Positions 11,864 through 23,845 of a stretch of 64,000 nt of DNA are shown here, in pieces (position 1 is the stretch's first letter; every line of letters starts with the position of its first letter). The notes beneath the pieces are model-generated. The model saw nothing but the letters and a program-made list of their open reading frames with translations, was not told the DNA's origin and did not search any database. The stretch is from Dendrophyllia cribrosa (Eukaryota; Cnidaria; Anthozoa; Scleractinia; Dendrophylliidae). The position numbers and the translations under genes were made by a program. The stretch is taken from NCBI GenBank assembly GCA_024195265.1, contig JAJLRJ010000004.1, positions 38,246,811-38,310,810 of the forward strand, written 5' to 3'.

Positions 11864-12393
11864 GGAAAATATGACCTATGTCATCTGGATTCCAGATGCA
11901 AGCATGAGGGCAATATTTGCACCAAAAAGAAAATAACTGACCCTCAAGCAATCCAAGCCTACACAGTGACAAAAACCCCACTGATTATCTTCTGGTTTGT
12001 ATGCAGTTGTCAACTCCTTTGTGGCCTGTGCATTGGGATCAGTGAGAAACAGGGAGGCACTGACCACTCAACTCACTCTTCCCACTCCTGCATAATTACT
12101 ATCATCTCTATCCACCAGCTGAGTGTGATGAATCAGGGCAAACAAGATTCAACAGGAAGTACAATAAACGCACAAAGTATTGGGATGTTGTTGTGCATAA
12201 AGCTGACAAGGACTATTCGTACATTCCTATGCTAACAGCAAAAATTTTCAAGATGCCTCAAAATGATCCTGGGTGCATGCAAGACCATATGGAAATGTTT
12301 ATGTATGATCCACGATGCATTGCACCCACTATTGCAAGTACATATCCTTTGCCTACTAGTGAACTGGTAGGAAGGCATAGGAGGCACATATAA
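11864..12393 (+). pseudogene. Unrecognised transposon-like coding blocks
   Basis: Two blocks look coding in forward frames. After an acceptor-like CCTTAG, the first reads GKYDLCHLDSRCKHEGNICT and then KKKITDPQAIQAYTV. The second, 12100-12393, reads LHNYYHLYPPAECDE, then KYWDVVVHKADKDYSYIPML, IAPTIASTYPLPTSELV and GRHRRHI before a stop. Both resemble, from memory, pieces of large cnidarian transposase-like proteins of unnamed families. The blocks are in different frames and no catalytic motif can be assigned. Confidence 0.3.
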
Positions 12394-12399
12394 CTAACT

Positions 12400-13340
12400 C
12401 TGGTTCGAAGCCGACCGAAGTCTTCCAGGGCAAAAGGGCCTGTATTATGCGGCTAGTAAGTCCCAAGAACCTAAAAAAAGCTTAAGCGTATGTTGGTTTT
12501 ATTAAACGTTTTGATGATTGTTGATGTTGAAGATCAGGAATAACTGAAATTGTTTCTTCCAAAAACGTGGGTATAAACACTAATTGCTCTGCAAAACAGA
12601 TTTTGAAAGTCTTTATAAGCTTAATGGCTTTGGCCATCCTCGGAGACCCAGGGGCAATAAGTTGGGCGCGACGAAAATCGGCATAAGTTTTCAAGAATGG
12701 CGAAGAGAGCCCCCTTGGGAACTGATACTTACACGAGTATTTCAAAAAGGCCGTGCAAATGCAGGCTCCTGATTGGGCAGAAAAAACACTTTGTATTATT
12801 CTGCCCAATCGGCGAGCAGTAGGTCTAGAGTCACTTTTGTGTGTTCTTACACAGCGCTTGTTGCCATTGTTGTTCGGTCACCATTGTCTGGTTTGTACAC
12901 CAAAATTCTGCATTCGAGGGAAATTTTCATTTTTTAGTTTTGTCAGAGATCCTAAATGTTTGAGAAATCATTCCGGATGTCAGCAGCAAAAGACTTTACA
13001 ACATCCAACGGGAAAATTATCTTTTGGACCGATCAAAGGTATCGTAAATACTTGCTTGTTTATGGGCCAGTTGATAAGTTTTCACTTTTAAATTTTCTGA
13101 GCTTTTTGGTAGGCAGAATTTTTCCCTTTCATCGTTCGTGGCAACCGAAAATTTCCCACACTGCGTGCATTATTTTGGTACACGGGCCAGATAAGCATGC
13201 TGACTGGCCGCCGGTGCATCGTACGGTCCTTTATGCTTACTTTCGCGCAGAGTGTGGGCTATGTGTTCCCCATACCATGTGTGGATGTTTTGTACATGTT
13301 TTAGATAAAAACGAGCTCTCTTCGAATCACAATGAATAGT
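12400..13340. other. No supported gene
   Basis: Open frames exist on both strands, but they overlap each other and show no domain, splice pattern or family resemblance. Confidence 0.4.
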
Positions 13341-13344
13341 ATTA

Positions 13345-13878
13345 GAGATTGCTGTCATACATGTGGTCATGAATTTGTTGATAAAAGAGAAATAAATATT
13401 ACTGGTGAATTCGAAGATATTTGAAGTTGTTCTGAGTGAAAAGTTAAGCAAAGATGATAGCCTACCTCGTGCAGTTTGCGATAAATGCAAGTACCAAATA
13501 GAAAAGGTATGGCGACAGTCCAATAGTCTCAGTTTACAATAGCCCTCCGTTCAACAGCTATTAAAACGAAAACATCCAGTGTCCCCTTTGACATCTACCA
13601 AAGGTGATGATGAAACAGTTACTATTACAATGAGCGCAAAAAGAAGGGTCATAGACGTGTCTTTGATTCCATCTGCTCTGGACCGTCGTCGACAGGATAT
13701 GTTAATATCCAGCCCAAATTCCTGGAAGTTGCATCTGCTCCACATGTTCCATGTCCCAGTGGATTACCATCTGTTATTGTTCACCATCCACAAAAACTGT
13801 GCATACTGTTGCATCCCAAACCTTGAAATCAAGTTGTCAGTGCTGGCCAAGTACAACAAAGGGTACAAGTGTGAAGGT
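13345..13878 (+). pseudogene. ZAD-like zinc-finger protein, 5' coding part
   Basis: The first coding block reads RDCCHTCGHEFVDKREINI followed by TGEFEDI. After a one-base frameshift near 13422 it reads VVLSEKLSKDDSLPRAVCDK with CKYQIEKVWRQSNSL. The CxxC pair about 60 residues before a second CxxC pair, with the intervening hydrophobic pattern, is the layout of the ZAD zinc-coordinating dimerisation domain of many arthropod and cnidarian zinc-finger proteins. A Ser/Lys-rich linker (KRKHPVSPLTSTKGDDETVT) and a short frame-shifted block follow, ending at a GTAAAT donor near 13876. No C2H2 fingers are visible downstream. The frameshifts and a stop suggest a pseudogene. Confidence 0.45.
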
Positions 13879-13884
13879 AAATAC

Positions 13885-15320
13885 TAAAATAGTCAGCACG
13901 TTAAATATTAGTAAAGTCCACCCTGAATGACCTTTCCTCAAAGTGGCTAATAAATGACTGGCAGCTAGCCACTGACAGTCTTTGAAACACTAAATGACTG
14001 GCCAGTAGTTCAATATTTTTTATTAGCCCATCCCGACCCACTCACGGCAAACCTCTTATACGTGTATAATGCATTTGATTTAATTTTTCAAAATGCCCCA
14101 CTGGTCGGTGCCTCACCAAGCAACATCTTCACTTTTTAGACCAAATGTAAGCAATTTTGAACATTTACATTCAAATTCTTGACGTAAACTATCATAGCTT
14201 GCATTAATTGTCACGATCATCCGTTGGACACCTGAAATAATTCATTCCGATTATGACCAACAAAAGTGTTTTGTAGATAGTCAAATGCTTCTGACCACGT
14301 TGATCATTCAAATTTCCCAACTACGAGGAGATAACTTTGCGGGATGTTTGTCTTTGGAACTGACTGATACACAAATTTGTCAAGAATATCGAACCACTGG
14401 TCATTTACTGTGCCCCTATGGCATAGGAGTTCGATCTAGTGTTTTGATTTAGTTTAGTCGTTTTCGAGTAGTCCTTAAAGTCACACTAGGTTGTCACGCG
14501 CATTTCAATTGTCATGGGTTACACAATGTCACATGCTCAGGAGGAAAGAAATTATCTGAATTGTCTGTTAGTCATAACGAAGGAAGGAAAAGTTCTATGG
14601 ATGTCAACTCTCGCCAGATCCGGCAATAATGTAAGTCTAATTTACCTGGAATATTTCTTTGGCTTTTTTCTTTCCCCTATACGATACAACAATAAAGGCA
14701 TTCTAAAGAACTGGTGTGAGTCACGTTGTGTTTATCCGTGGAATTCGTGCAGTCCAGCTAGCGGTGGACAAGCGCCACTATAACATCAGTTATTAAACAA
14801 TCGCAAAAATGGTATTTTTGTTTGGCATTTTTGGTTCTGTTAAATTAATTATGTGTACAAAAAAATCTATATCAAACATGAACATTATTTATTAGAACAC
14901 TGATGTTATTAATAATAAATTTACAATAAGGGAAATTTAATTTGCTGTTATAATATAGACGTTTTCATGCCATATTATATAATAATTATTATATAAGCCT
15001 TTACTCTAAAAGCTTTGTTATGAGCAATAACACATTTATGCAAAATTTAAATGGCTCATGAATACTTTCCTATAAATTTTTGTTTTTACCCTCTGCTCAT
15101 GCTGTGGCCTAAGCACATGCATAAAGGAAAAATTGTTGTCATATTAGTGAGATTTGATAAAACAGTAATACATTAAGTTAATTTTGCTGTTAAATTCTTT
15201 CTAAACCAGGTAATTGCACAATTCAAGTCCAAAACTCTAACAAGATAGCTACCCAAAAGCCTCAACAGCCTAGGAATTGCCATGTGCTTAAAAAGACCTA
15301 GTTCAGGAATCAGTTTGGCT
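13885..15320. other. Mostly non-coding stretch
   Basis: An open frame with an ATG at 14514 ends near a consensus donor (AAT|GTAAGT at about 14630). It could be a 5' exon of an unknown gene, but I cannot support it further. The region 14780-15180 is strongly AT-rich. Confidence 0.35.
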
Positions 15321-15858
15321 GCTTTCAAAAACAGGAATTTGAGGAATGCATTGATCAAACATACCTGCCAGCAAATCAACAAGAAGAGAGGAGCAAGTGT
15401 TGACACCAAATACAATCATGTGGGGACAGGAGGCATACACCATAGAAGACATGGAGTTAGACGGAAATGAAGTCACCAAGTTGCATGCATGGCAGAGGTG
15501 GAAGAGTATGTTCGCGGCCTCATGGAAAACCACCGTGTCAAGAGAGGCGAGAGTAATTACCCAGAAATCGGAGAGGTCGTACTTATCATCGGTGATGTGA
15601 AAAACAGAAGAGAATGGAAGAAAGGCCGTGTCCTGAGACACATCAGAGGCAGAGACGGGGTGGTGAGAGGAGTCGTTCTTCGCCACAAGGGTCACTCAAT
15701 TGAGACCACTTACACTCGTGTGTTCGCTGGAGATCAAGGGACCTACAGTTGCTGATAACACACCTACAACAGAAGTGCAGTTGATGAGACGGAGCAACAG
15801 GCGTGCAGCTGTCGAAGCACAAGCTCGCATAGAAACAATGCTCAGAGATGATGACTAA
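15320..15858 (+). pseudogene. BEL/Pao retrotransposon pol, C-terminal end
   Basis: The region reads, across frameshifts, as the end of a BEL/Pao polyprotein. It has the linker after the integrase core (TPNTIMWGQEAYTIEDMELD), then a Trp/Arg-rich helix, then the DUF5641 chromodomain-like module: SNYPEIGEVVLIIGD, REWKKGRVLRHI, GRDGVVRGVVLRHKG. After a shift near 15700 the last block contains LVCSLEIKGP and an Arg/Ala-rich tail ending at TAA 15856-15858. In intact elements this module closes the pol gene just before the 3' LTR, and an LTR-like start follows here. Integrase, reverse transcriptase and gag are absent, so the copy is strongly 5'-truncated and inactive. Confidence 0.7.
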
Positions 15859-15912
15859 TGACTTTTAAGATTCAAGAGTTGTAAAAATTGTATTTTACAA
15901 TTTTTAGGGGAG

Positions 15913-16440
15913 CGTGACCGGAACTGTCGTGACTGTCATGACGTTACCTAGCGTTAATCGGATGTGACATTCTAGTATCGGTATTTAGATGATTGACAAG
16001 TGAAATAGGTTTTGAGGAGAGAGACAAAGCGAGCAATATGATGAGAACCATGAGGCTAGTTATTTTGTATTTTTTTGTTTATTTCTTTCATTTAACACCG
16101 GATTTGTCTACACTACATTGTGAGAACGTGTGTCCCCTACAACTTCGGAACAAAAGTTTTAAAAAAGTTAGATCTTTCGCAGTGTTTAGCAGAGCAGTAA
16201 AGTCGTTACTTCCCTGCATTTTTTCGCGGTTTGCTGCTCAAGACAGGGATACTAATAAATGGATACTCAGAAGCCGCTTTAGTGGAAAAAGAAGAGCTTT
16301 CGGGGATAAAATCTTGCTTCGAGGAACCCTCATACATTTTTATCAATGCAGGAGCAATGCGGGGAGATGCCTTGTTTTTATTGCGGATTTCAGAACCGAA
16401 GAAGCGGAGTTTTAATGAATTTCCAAGCAGTCCAGTGACT
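15913..16440 (+). repeat. Probable 3' LTR of the BEL/Pao remnant
   Basis: About 55 bases after the pol stop, following a purine tract (AGGGGAGCG), the sequence TGACCGGAACTGTCGTGACT looks like an LTR start. The 3' boundary is not certain, and no second LTR is present to define it. Confidence 0.4.
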
Positions 16441-16444
16441 TAAA

Positions 16445-17490
16445 ATTAAAATAAATCACATTCTTCGATGGGAATTTATGTTGATATCAATTTTTGATTG
16501 ACTTTTTCTTTGTGTTCTCTTAAGTTTTGGAGACCTGTTTATGAAACGTGCTCAAATTAAGTCGTGTTGTTATCTTGAATTTCATCGAGGACAGCTTTGC
16601 CTTGATGCGCTATAAATGGAACATGTTTTACTTTTAAACATCAACTAATGAAGATTTGAATGAAATTTTTCGAAAGAAGGTTGTGTTGTCCATTTTTGTG
16701 CTTGTTCATTCATTACATAGATTGAAAAGCGATTTTATGTAAACAAAACAAGACTTACATTTTCTGTCTTCACTCGCGTCGCCTTATGCAAATATGTTTG
16801 TAATTTTGCAATTTTGATTTCCAAATCAGTTTCTCGGGCAATTTTTGACAAACAAAAACTGTATTTTATTCGAAAGAAAGAAAGAAAAAACGCACAAAGA
16901 GATATCCGCCAGAAAAACTGAGTCAAACAAAAAATACATAAAGAACCTCTCAAATTCTGAAATGACAACTGACCAGATCAAACTCCTCTCCCCTCCCCTT
17001 ATCGCATACAGAATTTTAAAGCAAATCCTTGGGGGATAACTCGTTAGATCAAAACTCTAAATGTCACATTCCACATTATCACCAGCTTATAAGTCGTGTC
17101 TGGCCTGTCAACACCTCTTTTCATGTTTGGAAGTTGGCATTTTTATTTCCATTATTGTTGCAAAATGTCAAAGCGTACAACAATGATTTTTTATAATCCT
17201 TTGGGGACAAGTAACAGGGACAGCACACTCTTTATCAACAGGTCTACTGGCTCAAACATCTCTGGAGAGAAAAGGCATGGGCGGGGCAATAAAAAAAACT
17301 TAATATTGCATGCAGTGGACATGGGATCAACTTGCAATATGCAAGCAGAAAGGTTTTCCTAAAGGAGAGACACCGCAATTGTGTCACTTGCCTTAGGTCT
17401 TTGCTTTCTCATATAAGGACATGGGGACCCTGCTTATCATAAAATTTTAAAACTGGGTTTAGGAATTCCAACCCTTACCAGTAGTAATTT
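16445..17490. other. No supported gene
   Basis: AT-rich sequence without recognisable coding or repeat structure. Confidence 0.4.
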
Positions 17491-17497
17491 CTACAAC

Positions 17498-18840
17498 ATG
17501 GTGAAACAATCTCATCCATGTGTGAAATCTGTTTTGGATGAGATTTGTGAAATGGGCGTAAATGAAATGAAGAGAAAACCCACATCAAAGCTTGGCAGCT
17601 GGAAGAAGGCCATCACCACCTCTGATGGCTGCTGGCTCATTAGGGGACATCAAAATCAATGTTGTACTTTTGCCATTGTTAACGTTTTAACTGGGTGCAC
17701 ATTATACTATGGGCATACGTGTATGAGGGGTTCAAACAATATTTGAGACTCTGACCTGTGGCAAGGTACAGCAAAAGCTAAAGAGGGGCACTTGGCTGAG
17801 GATTGCTTCTCAAAAGCTAAAGAGGAGGAAATGGTGGTTGCTATAAACTGGCAAGATGCCAACTCCTCATCAGCAAAATCATTTCAGTAGGCGTTTCCAG
17901 ACAGCTCCCTAAGCCGTGTTATGCTTTGTGGAGGTCATGTGGGTCGCACACATGATAAAAATCTGAAAGAACACAAGGGGAAAAAGCAGGTTGACTAGTT
18001 GTTCGTTGCCAGCTATAAAAAAAGATCCACAGCTGTCAGCAGCTAAACCGAGTGTAATGGTAAGCGGGCACACTCAAGAAATCGTGGTTGCATATCTGAG
18101 GAGTTCCAGGCAAGGGCAAAAAGCAACCACTTTTGTGCCCTAAAGCAAAGTGGGAGTCGTATGCGTATTCTTGGGAAATACCATTCTCGAGACATTCGTG
18201 AGTGGGTAGGGGATAATGCGAAAAAGTACCAGTTCGTGTGGTGAATGTGACAAAGAAGAAAGGTCAGTAAGTGTGGAAGGTAGTGGGGTGGCTTGTTGTG
18301 TAGCGAAAAAAAAGTGGGGTGGCAGACAGTGGGGATAGTGAAGATAGTAACTGGGAACACAATACCAAATTTAGGTGCAAGGACAAGCCTTATCAGGTAA
18401 GGGGCAAGGGTACTCACTTGTGAACTCCAGCCTTCTCTACAAGATTGAATGCAATCGCATTGCAAAGAAGGCAAACGAGGTCATAGATCCAGTGATGGGC
18501 AGAAGTCACTCTAATTTACCAGAGAGAAAGTTCCATGTCCTCACAAAGTTTAGACCTAAGGACATCAATCTACACTAGATTCACTACCACGTGTCAACTA
18601 ATATGGACCTTTGCCAAAGCAATATGACATCTTATTCAACGCAAAGGCCCATCTTACCACAGGTTAAGGGACCTCTTTCGACAGATGGGCTTATCAAAAG
18701 TTGATGGATTGGAGAGAATTGAAGATGAGAACATGGGACGTATGAAGGGACTTCAAAAAAAAAATAAAACAGATTAAAAAAGCAGTGAATTTTGCACAAA
18801 CAGTTGGGAAAGCAGGAGCAAAAGAAAAGGTATGAGAAGT
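17498..18840 (+). pseudogene. Transposase-like protein of the DGxW type, heavily broken
   Basis: The first block contains VNEMKRKPTSKLGSWKKAIT, then TSDGCWLIRGH, QCCTFAIVNVLTGCTLYYGH and TCMRGSNNI. Further fragments in shifting frames include LWQGTAKAKEGHLAEDCFSK, VVAINWQDANSSSAKSF and VMLCGGHVGR. A late block, 18445-18578, reads IECNRIAKKANEVIDPVMGR, SHSNLPERKFHVLTKFRPKD and INLH. The D-G-x-W-x-x-R-G-H motif parallels the first catalytic motif of the Mutator-like transposase at 51060-51100, so I place both in one broad DDE superfamily. That placement is inference; the family is otherwise unnamed to me. More than six frameshifts and stops make it dead. Confidence 0.5.
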
Positions 18841-19681
18841 GATTGATAATGAATACAAATTATCACAAATTTCATACCTTGCCGTTTATGAAACATTTTC
18901 ATGCAAAATTGGATCAAAAGGTTATGTTTGGGTGAGGGGCATCAGTAAAAGGAAAGAAATACAGCTTATTCTGTCTGCAATTTCTCATAGATGAAAAGAA
19001 TGTTCCTTTATTGAGAATAGAATTTACCAAGATCAATATACTAAAAATCTGCTGCTGTCAGTGAACTCCGGAATATTCGTATTTTGGCTTTTATTTGTTT
19101 GAATTGAAAATTGGCTTTAATTTTCTCTAAGGTTTTTATCATGTGGTGTGAGATCTTAATGCTTGGTGCAGCCTTTGCGAGTGATGGCATTTTGTCAGAT
19201 CTTTGAGCATCTGTGCCATTTCGAGTGACCACACCACTGATTAAATATTTAAAGTAGACTTTGGTTGTGGAGGCTTTTCACAATGCGAGACATTAATCCA
19301 AAGTACAGTTTCTGAATACCAGCCTTGTTGGACAGGTCTTTAACACACAAAAGTTTCCTTTTGTGGTTTCAAAACATTTCTGTAATATTATCGGCCAAAA
19401 AAATATTTTTACTTTTGGATAGTTTATTTGCTTTTTTCAATGATCTTTTTTCCTTTTATAGTAGAAAAGTATCCCCAACTTCTCTGACTGAAAATGGGCG
19501 AATTTCTGGTCCTGAGCGCAGTGGGAGAAGATGCTTTAAAGAAGATGCTCAGAGACCATCAAGGTTGCCCAAGCTCTTCATGGAGCACCTCATCACAACA
19601 TGCTTCCTGCCTATGAAGGCATTCATAAATTCCAAAATTTACAGACAAGGTTTTCCCAAAGGTTGTTCAGGATCAGATTAA

Positions 19682-19896
19682 AGGGGAACTACGGGGTAAA
19701 AATGAAGTTATTTTGTATTATTGGCCTTTGTCCCATGCTTCAATTTTTGATAATATTATTTACTGATCGTTTCTTACAACTCAGGAATTTTACCTGAAAG
19801 ACGAGCAAAAAATGCATATAGAGTGGCGCCATCTTGGAAAAATACGCGCCGCGTTACACTGGTCAGCAGTAAGTTGTGACGTAGAATCGTCATTGG
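19682..19896 (+). repeat. Kolobok left terminal inverted repeat
   Basis: The sequence matches the reverse complement of 30724-30939 over about 215 bases with scattered substitutions and small gaps. Shared blocks include AGGGGAACT, GGTAAAAATGAAGTTATTTT, TTTACTGATCGTTT, AGAGTGGCGCCATCTTGG and GACGTAGAATCGTCA. The THAP gene starts about 150 bases inward, so the repeat probably contains its promoter. Confidence 0.85.
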
Positions 19897-20044
19897 ATTT
19901 TTCGCGGGACTTTCATAAAATCTTACACGCAGGGTTGTAAACACTGTTTTTGCACTCGCTATTCTGTTAACTTGTATTCGGATTTAAACATATTTCAGCC
20001 GTGATTTTACTAACGTGCTTTAAACTGTGTATATTTAAACGAAA

Positions 20045-23000
20045 ATGGTGGGCTGTGTTGTACCTGATTGTTTCAATTATTCCAAGAAGACAGGAGACAA
20101 GGTGTCTTATCACAGGATCCCAGACGATTATCGTACGAAGGCATGGTTGGACAGGATACGACGAGAAAAAAAAGCCTCCGCTCGAAAATTGCTATGTTTG
20201 CAGCGACCATTTCGAACCAAGCTGTTTTGAAACCGATCTCCGGACAAAATGAACGGGGCAAAAGTGTAAAGGGAGCTTGAAGGATGACGCTATACCGTCC
20301 TTGTTTAGCTACGGTCATGTTCAAGCAGCGAAAAAGCCGCGGTTATCGAGCGAACGTCGCCTTCATCGACAGATGCGTCAAGAAGTTAGTGCATTATTAT
20401 TGTTTGCTAGCAGTTTACGCTGATTTATGTTGTACAAACTTGTCTAGTGTTGATGGGATTTGTAAGTCCAATTTAGAGGCCGATTTTACATGCTACAATA
20501 ATTTATAGGTTATAAGTCTTAAGTTGTTTATCATGGGAATCAATGCAAATCGGTCTGATACACAGGAGTTTGCATTGCATCTGATTTTATCAGAATCATG
20601 CTCATCAGTGAAAAATCAGATCGCGTAGTGTATAATCGGCCTTATAAAATTACCGACGTTGTAATAATTGGTTGTTTGTGTACGTGTAGCGAAAACCATT
20701 TCAATAGACCGCTGATTTGAAATTGATAAATTTTTCGTTCCACGTCGCGGTTTTACGTATAAAGCGTAATGGGCCAAAATTATACTTTATTTTAATAGGG
20801 AAACAGGGAGATTTTCCATTTGGTAAGGAATATTTTAATTTCTACTTCTGCTAAACAATATTAATTTACCCTTTAGAAGTAAAGCATCACCTTTGGCCTT
20901 TAGAGTCTCGTGGATTCATTTTTCATTTGACTGGCAGTCACACAATAAATTTTCACTCTTAGTTTTCACTCATAAACTGCCATAAGATTTTAAAACTTTC
21001 TTAGGGGCTGAAACACTCATTTAACTCATTTTAAATTGAAACGAATCATCTATCATCTGTGCATTTTAAATTATTCTATCAGGTTGTTGAAGAACTGCTG
21101 ACTGAAAATGATGACAGCACATCTGCAGAGGAACCTGTGCTTGACGATGATTCTGTGGAACCATGTCCTGTTGCCTACCCTGTAAGCCCAGGAATGCACG
21201 ACATTGGGATTCAGTGCTGCTTTGACCCCATTACTTTGAGAAGTGTGGCAAGTCAAACTGATTGCAAAGCTAATAATATAAAAAATTAAGCACTGCTGTT
21301 TCTCCCCCTGTTCAAGCTGAAGCATATGCCCCAGAACATTCTAATGCTACACAATGGGGGGTTTTGCATGACCATAGTTATGCCATGAAGGCATCCCCCA
21401 ATGTAGTTTTTCCTACCTTTGATGATGATGACTTCACAGTGTCCTTACCTCAACTGGAGGATGTTGAAACTGTTGCTGTTGATGGTCATGAAAGTGATGA
21501 TGACGGTGACGATGATCAGGATGATGATGATGGCGACAAAGATGATGAACTCCTTGATCCCCTTTGGCAACTACCTGATGATCATGAAAAGTTGGTAACA
21601 GATGATGACATGGTGCCACTTGCAGATAAATGCTCTCCTGACAGTGATAAGAAATTTCTGGTGTTTGGATCATGCCTCAATGAACTTCTTAAACGATGCC
21701 CTGACTGTGGGGATGTGATCATCCAACAGGAGAGAAAAACGATTGGAACCATACTGTCCATTAAATTAACTTGCCAAAGTGGCCATACAAAGCTATGGGA
21801 ATCCCAACCAGTAGTTAAAAAGAAACCCCTGGGAAATGTGTTACTGGCGGCATCAATTTTATTTACAGGCAACACCTTTGCAAGTATCAGTCGGCTTGCC
21901 TCATGCCTCAATCTTCAATTTTTCAGTGAGAGTGTTTTTTATGACACTCAACTGAAATATTTGTTTCCCGTTATTAACAAGGCATGGGAGAATGAAAGTA
22001 GGAATCAGATTGACAAACTTGCATCCAAGGAAGTTGTCAATCTAGATGGTGATGGGCGATGTGATAGCCCTGGTCATTGTGCAAAATATGGCACGTACAC
22101 TCTGATGGAGGAGGACACAGGAAATGTGGTGGCATTTGATGTTGTCCAGGTAACAGAAGTTTCGTCATCGAATGCCATGGAGAAAGAGGGCTTTTCCAGG
22201 TGCATAGAAATGTTGGAAGGCAAAGGGGTGAAGATCAACAGGGTTGCAACAGACCGCCATGTGTCCATCAGCAGTTGTATGGCCAAGGATTACCCCCATA
22301 TTAATCATCAATATGATGTTTGGCACCTCTCCAAGTGGGTGGTCAAAAAGCTCACTAACAAAGCCAAACAAAAGGGTTGTGAAGAATTGGCCCCATGGAT
22401 CCAGTCCATTTCCAATCACCTATGGTGGTGTGCTGCAACCTGCAATGGTAGTGTGCCACTTGTACGTGAAAAGTGGAAGTCGGTCTTGGATCATGCACAA
22501 ACAAGCACAAATGGACAGGGAACACCCTCTTCCATCAGTGCAGCCACAGGCGGATTCCATCCTCTGAAGCTAAGAAAATCTGCTGGCTCAAGCCAGGCAC
22601 TCCAGCTCACTTAGCTTAGCCAGATCCTTTAGCAGTTTGGTATTCAAAACTACTTCCTCTAAAGCTAACTGACTTCTGTCACACTGGCAAAATTGAGGTC
22701 TACCACTCCATGATGCTGAAGTATTGCTCGAAACGGGAGCATTATTCACACAGGGGCATGGTTGCCAGGACCCAGCTTGCTGCTCTTGACAACAATGCAA
22801 ATACTGGCCGCAGTCAAGCTGTAGTAAAGTCGGGTGAACAGGCAGGTGAGGCACGGTACAAACTTTGCTTTCCAAAAGCAAACAAGCGATGGGTCGTAAA
22901 GCCAATCAGTGAGAAGAAGTCATATTGTCATTTGTCGACTTTGCTTTCCGAAGTCATTAAGCTTGTGGAGCAAGGGGTTGCAGTTGCCCAGCCAGTGCCT

Positions 23001-23087
23001 GTTCAACTACCAAAGAACATTGCATCAAAGCCTGCACCGACAAAGGCAGATGCAATACAACAACACCGTTCAAGATTTAATAAATAA
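20045..23087 (+). pseudogene. Kolobok THAP-domain transposase, inactivated
   Basis: Exon 1 (20045-20384) begins MVGCVVPDCFNYSKKTGD, a THAP C2CH zinc finger (CxxxxC, later CxxH in CYVCSDHF and the family's terminal hydrophobic block). A frameshift in the A8 run near 20170 and a TGA at 20250-20252 break it. The donor GTTAGT follows Gln-Glu. Exon 2 starts after the acceptor at 21081-21082 with VVEELLTEND. It has an acidic linker, a zinc-knuckle-like CPDCGD, and a DDE core with VNLDGDGRCDSPGHCAKYGT (first Asp), NRVATDRHVSISSCM (second Asp) and YDVWHLSKW. It ends with FCHTGKIEVYHSMMLKYC and a tail to 23087. Frameshifts near 21285 and 22495 and an inverted 58-bp segment at 22611-22668 add to the damage. 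The protein would cut and rejoin the TIRs. The remaining coding order is complete, so the parent was full length. Confidence 0.8.
22611..22668. other. Micro-inversion inside the transposase reading frame
   Basis: On the plus strand this segment reads as nonsense with stops between the coding blocks KPGTPAH and LTDFCHTGKIEVYHS. Its reverse complement reads LALEEVVLNTKLLKDLAKL, an amphipathic helix that fits exactly between the flanking blocks. The segment ends in the inverted pentamers TTAGC (22611-22615) and GCTAA (22664-22668). Confidence 0.75.
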
Positions 23088-23214
23088 ACAGCACTTGGCT
23101 TGGATTGGAAGGTAGTGGTTTCGCCCTGTAGAGTACCAGAAGGGAAAGAAGACATCAAAACAGCACCTGAGAAAATTTGCACCTTTACACCCTGTTGGAA
23201 GACTAAAGAAAAAA

Positions 23215-23230
23215 GGTTCTTTTAAGAGCC
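23215..23230 (+). promoter_or_regulatory. Histone-type 3' stem-loop, copy 1
   Basis: GGTTCT-TTTA-AGAGCC forms a six-base-pair stem with one G-U pair and a four-base U-rich loop. It is preceded by A-rich sequence and followed by CCCCACC. This is the shape of the replication-dependent histone mRNA terminator, but it may be fortuitous, because the surrounding sequence could still be coding. Confidence 0.35.
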
Positions 23231-23311
23231 CCCACCCTGCATTGCACACCACAGGGAAAAATCCTGTAGGTCGAGCGTTCGGCATTGTAATCTACAGGTA
23301 GTATACAAAAC

Positions 23312-23327
23312 GGCTCCTTTAGGAGCC
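23312..23327 (+). promoter_or_regulatory. Histone-type 3' stem-loop, copy 2
   Basis: GGCTCC-TTTA-GGAGCC has a perfect six-base-pair stem and four-base loop. The flanks AAAAC and ACCA are those of metazoan histone stem-loops, which bind SLBP and direct cleavage without polyadenylation. The top pair is C-G, where histones normally have U-A. It stands 225 bases after the last clear transposase codon on the same strand. Confidence 0.45.
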
Positions 23328-23334
23328 ACCATGT

Positions 23335-23845
23335 ATAATAAAAGTTATGACCAACATTATTATTACCTCACTGAAACACCAATGACTCAAGCGAAATAAA
23401 ATGACGCCCTTGTAAATTGTTGAAAGCTTGCTTCACCACAAAAAAAAAATAATCAGGGGTGAAATCGATCAGAGGCGAACTTGGAAATAGGGGGAGGCGG
23501 GGGGTTGTGGGAGATTAACTCACTACAGGGCGAAACCATGACCATTGCTTGGACTATAAGCCATAACAAAAACCCTTGACCCCTTTATGAGTTTCTGGCC
23601 AAATTAATATTAATTGAATAATTACCACCGCCCTCAGGACACTCAGTAGATATTCAAATGATACATATAAAAAGGAAAGCAATCTCTGTTTTAAAAACTT
23701 AGCAATATCATTTGGAACTGTTCAGGAAATTGTCCAGCAGGTTCAGTGTGCACTAAGGTAACATGCAGATCAAGCAACAATTATAATTTGAAATCAAACA
23801 CAAGTATAAAAGAAATCAAATCTCTTGAAATTTGACCACAAATAT
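23335..23845. other. Intergenic stretch between the convergent Kolobok genes
   Basis: An A-run and the G-rich segment GGGGGAGGCGGGGGG near 23491-23505 are the only notable features. Confidence 0.4.

Noticed and set aside
14514..14783. Open frame with a consensus donor near 14631
   Set aside because: It is possibly a first exon, but there is neither a family resemblance nor a downstream exon to support it.
22588..22905. 106-codon minus-strand frame over the transposase
   Set aside because: Only its end (ALEEVVLNTKLLKD...) is protein-like, and that is explained by the micro-inversion. The rest is the antisense of the transposase tail.
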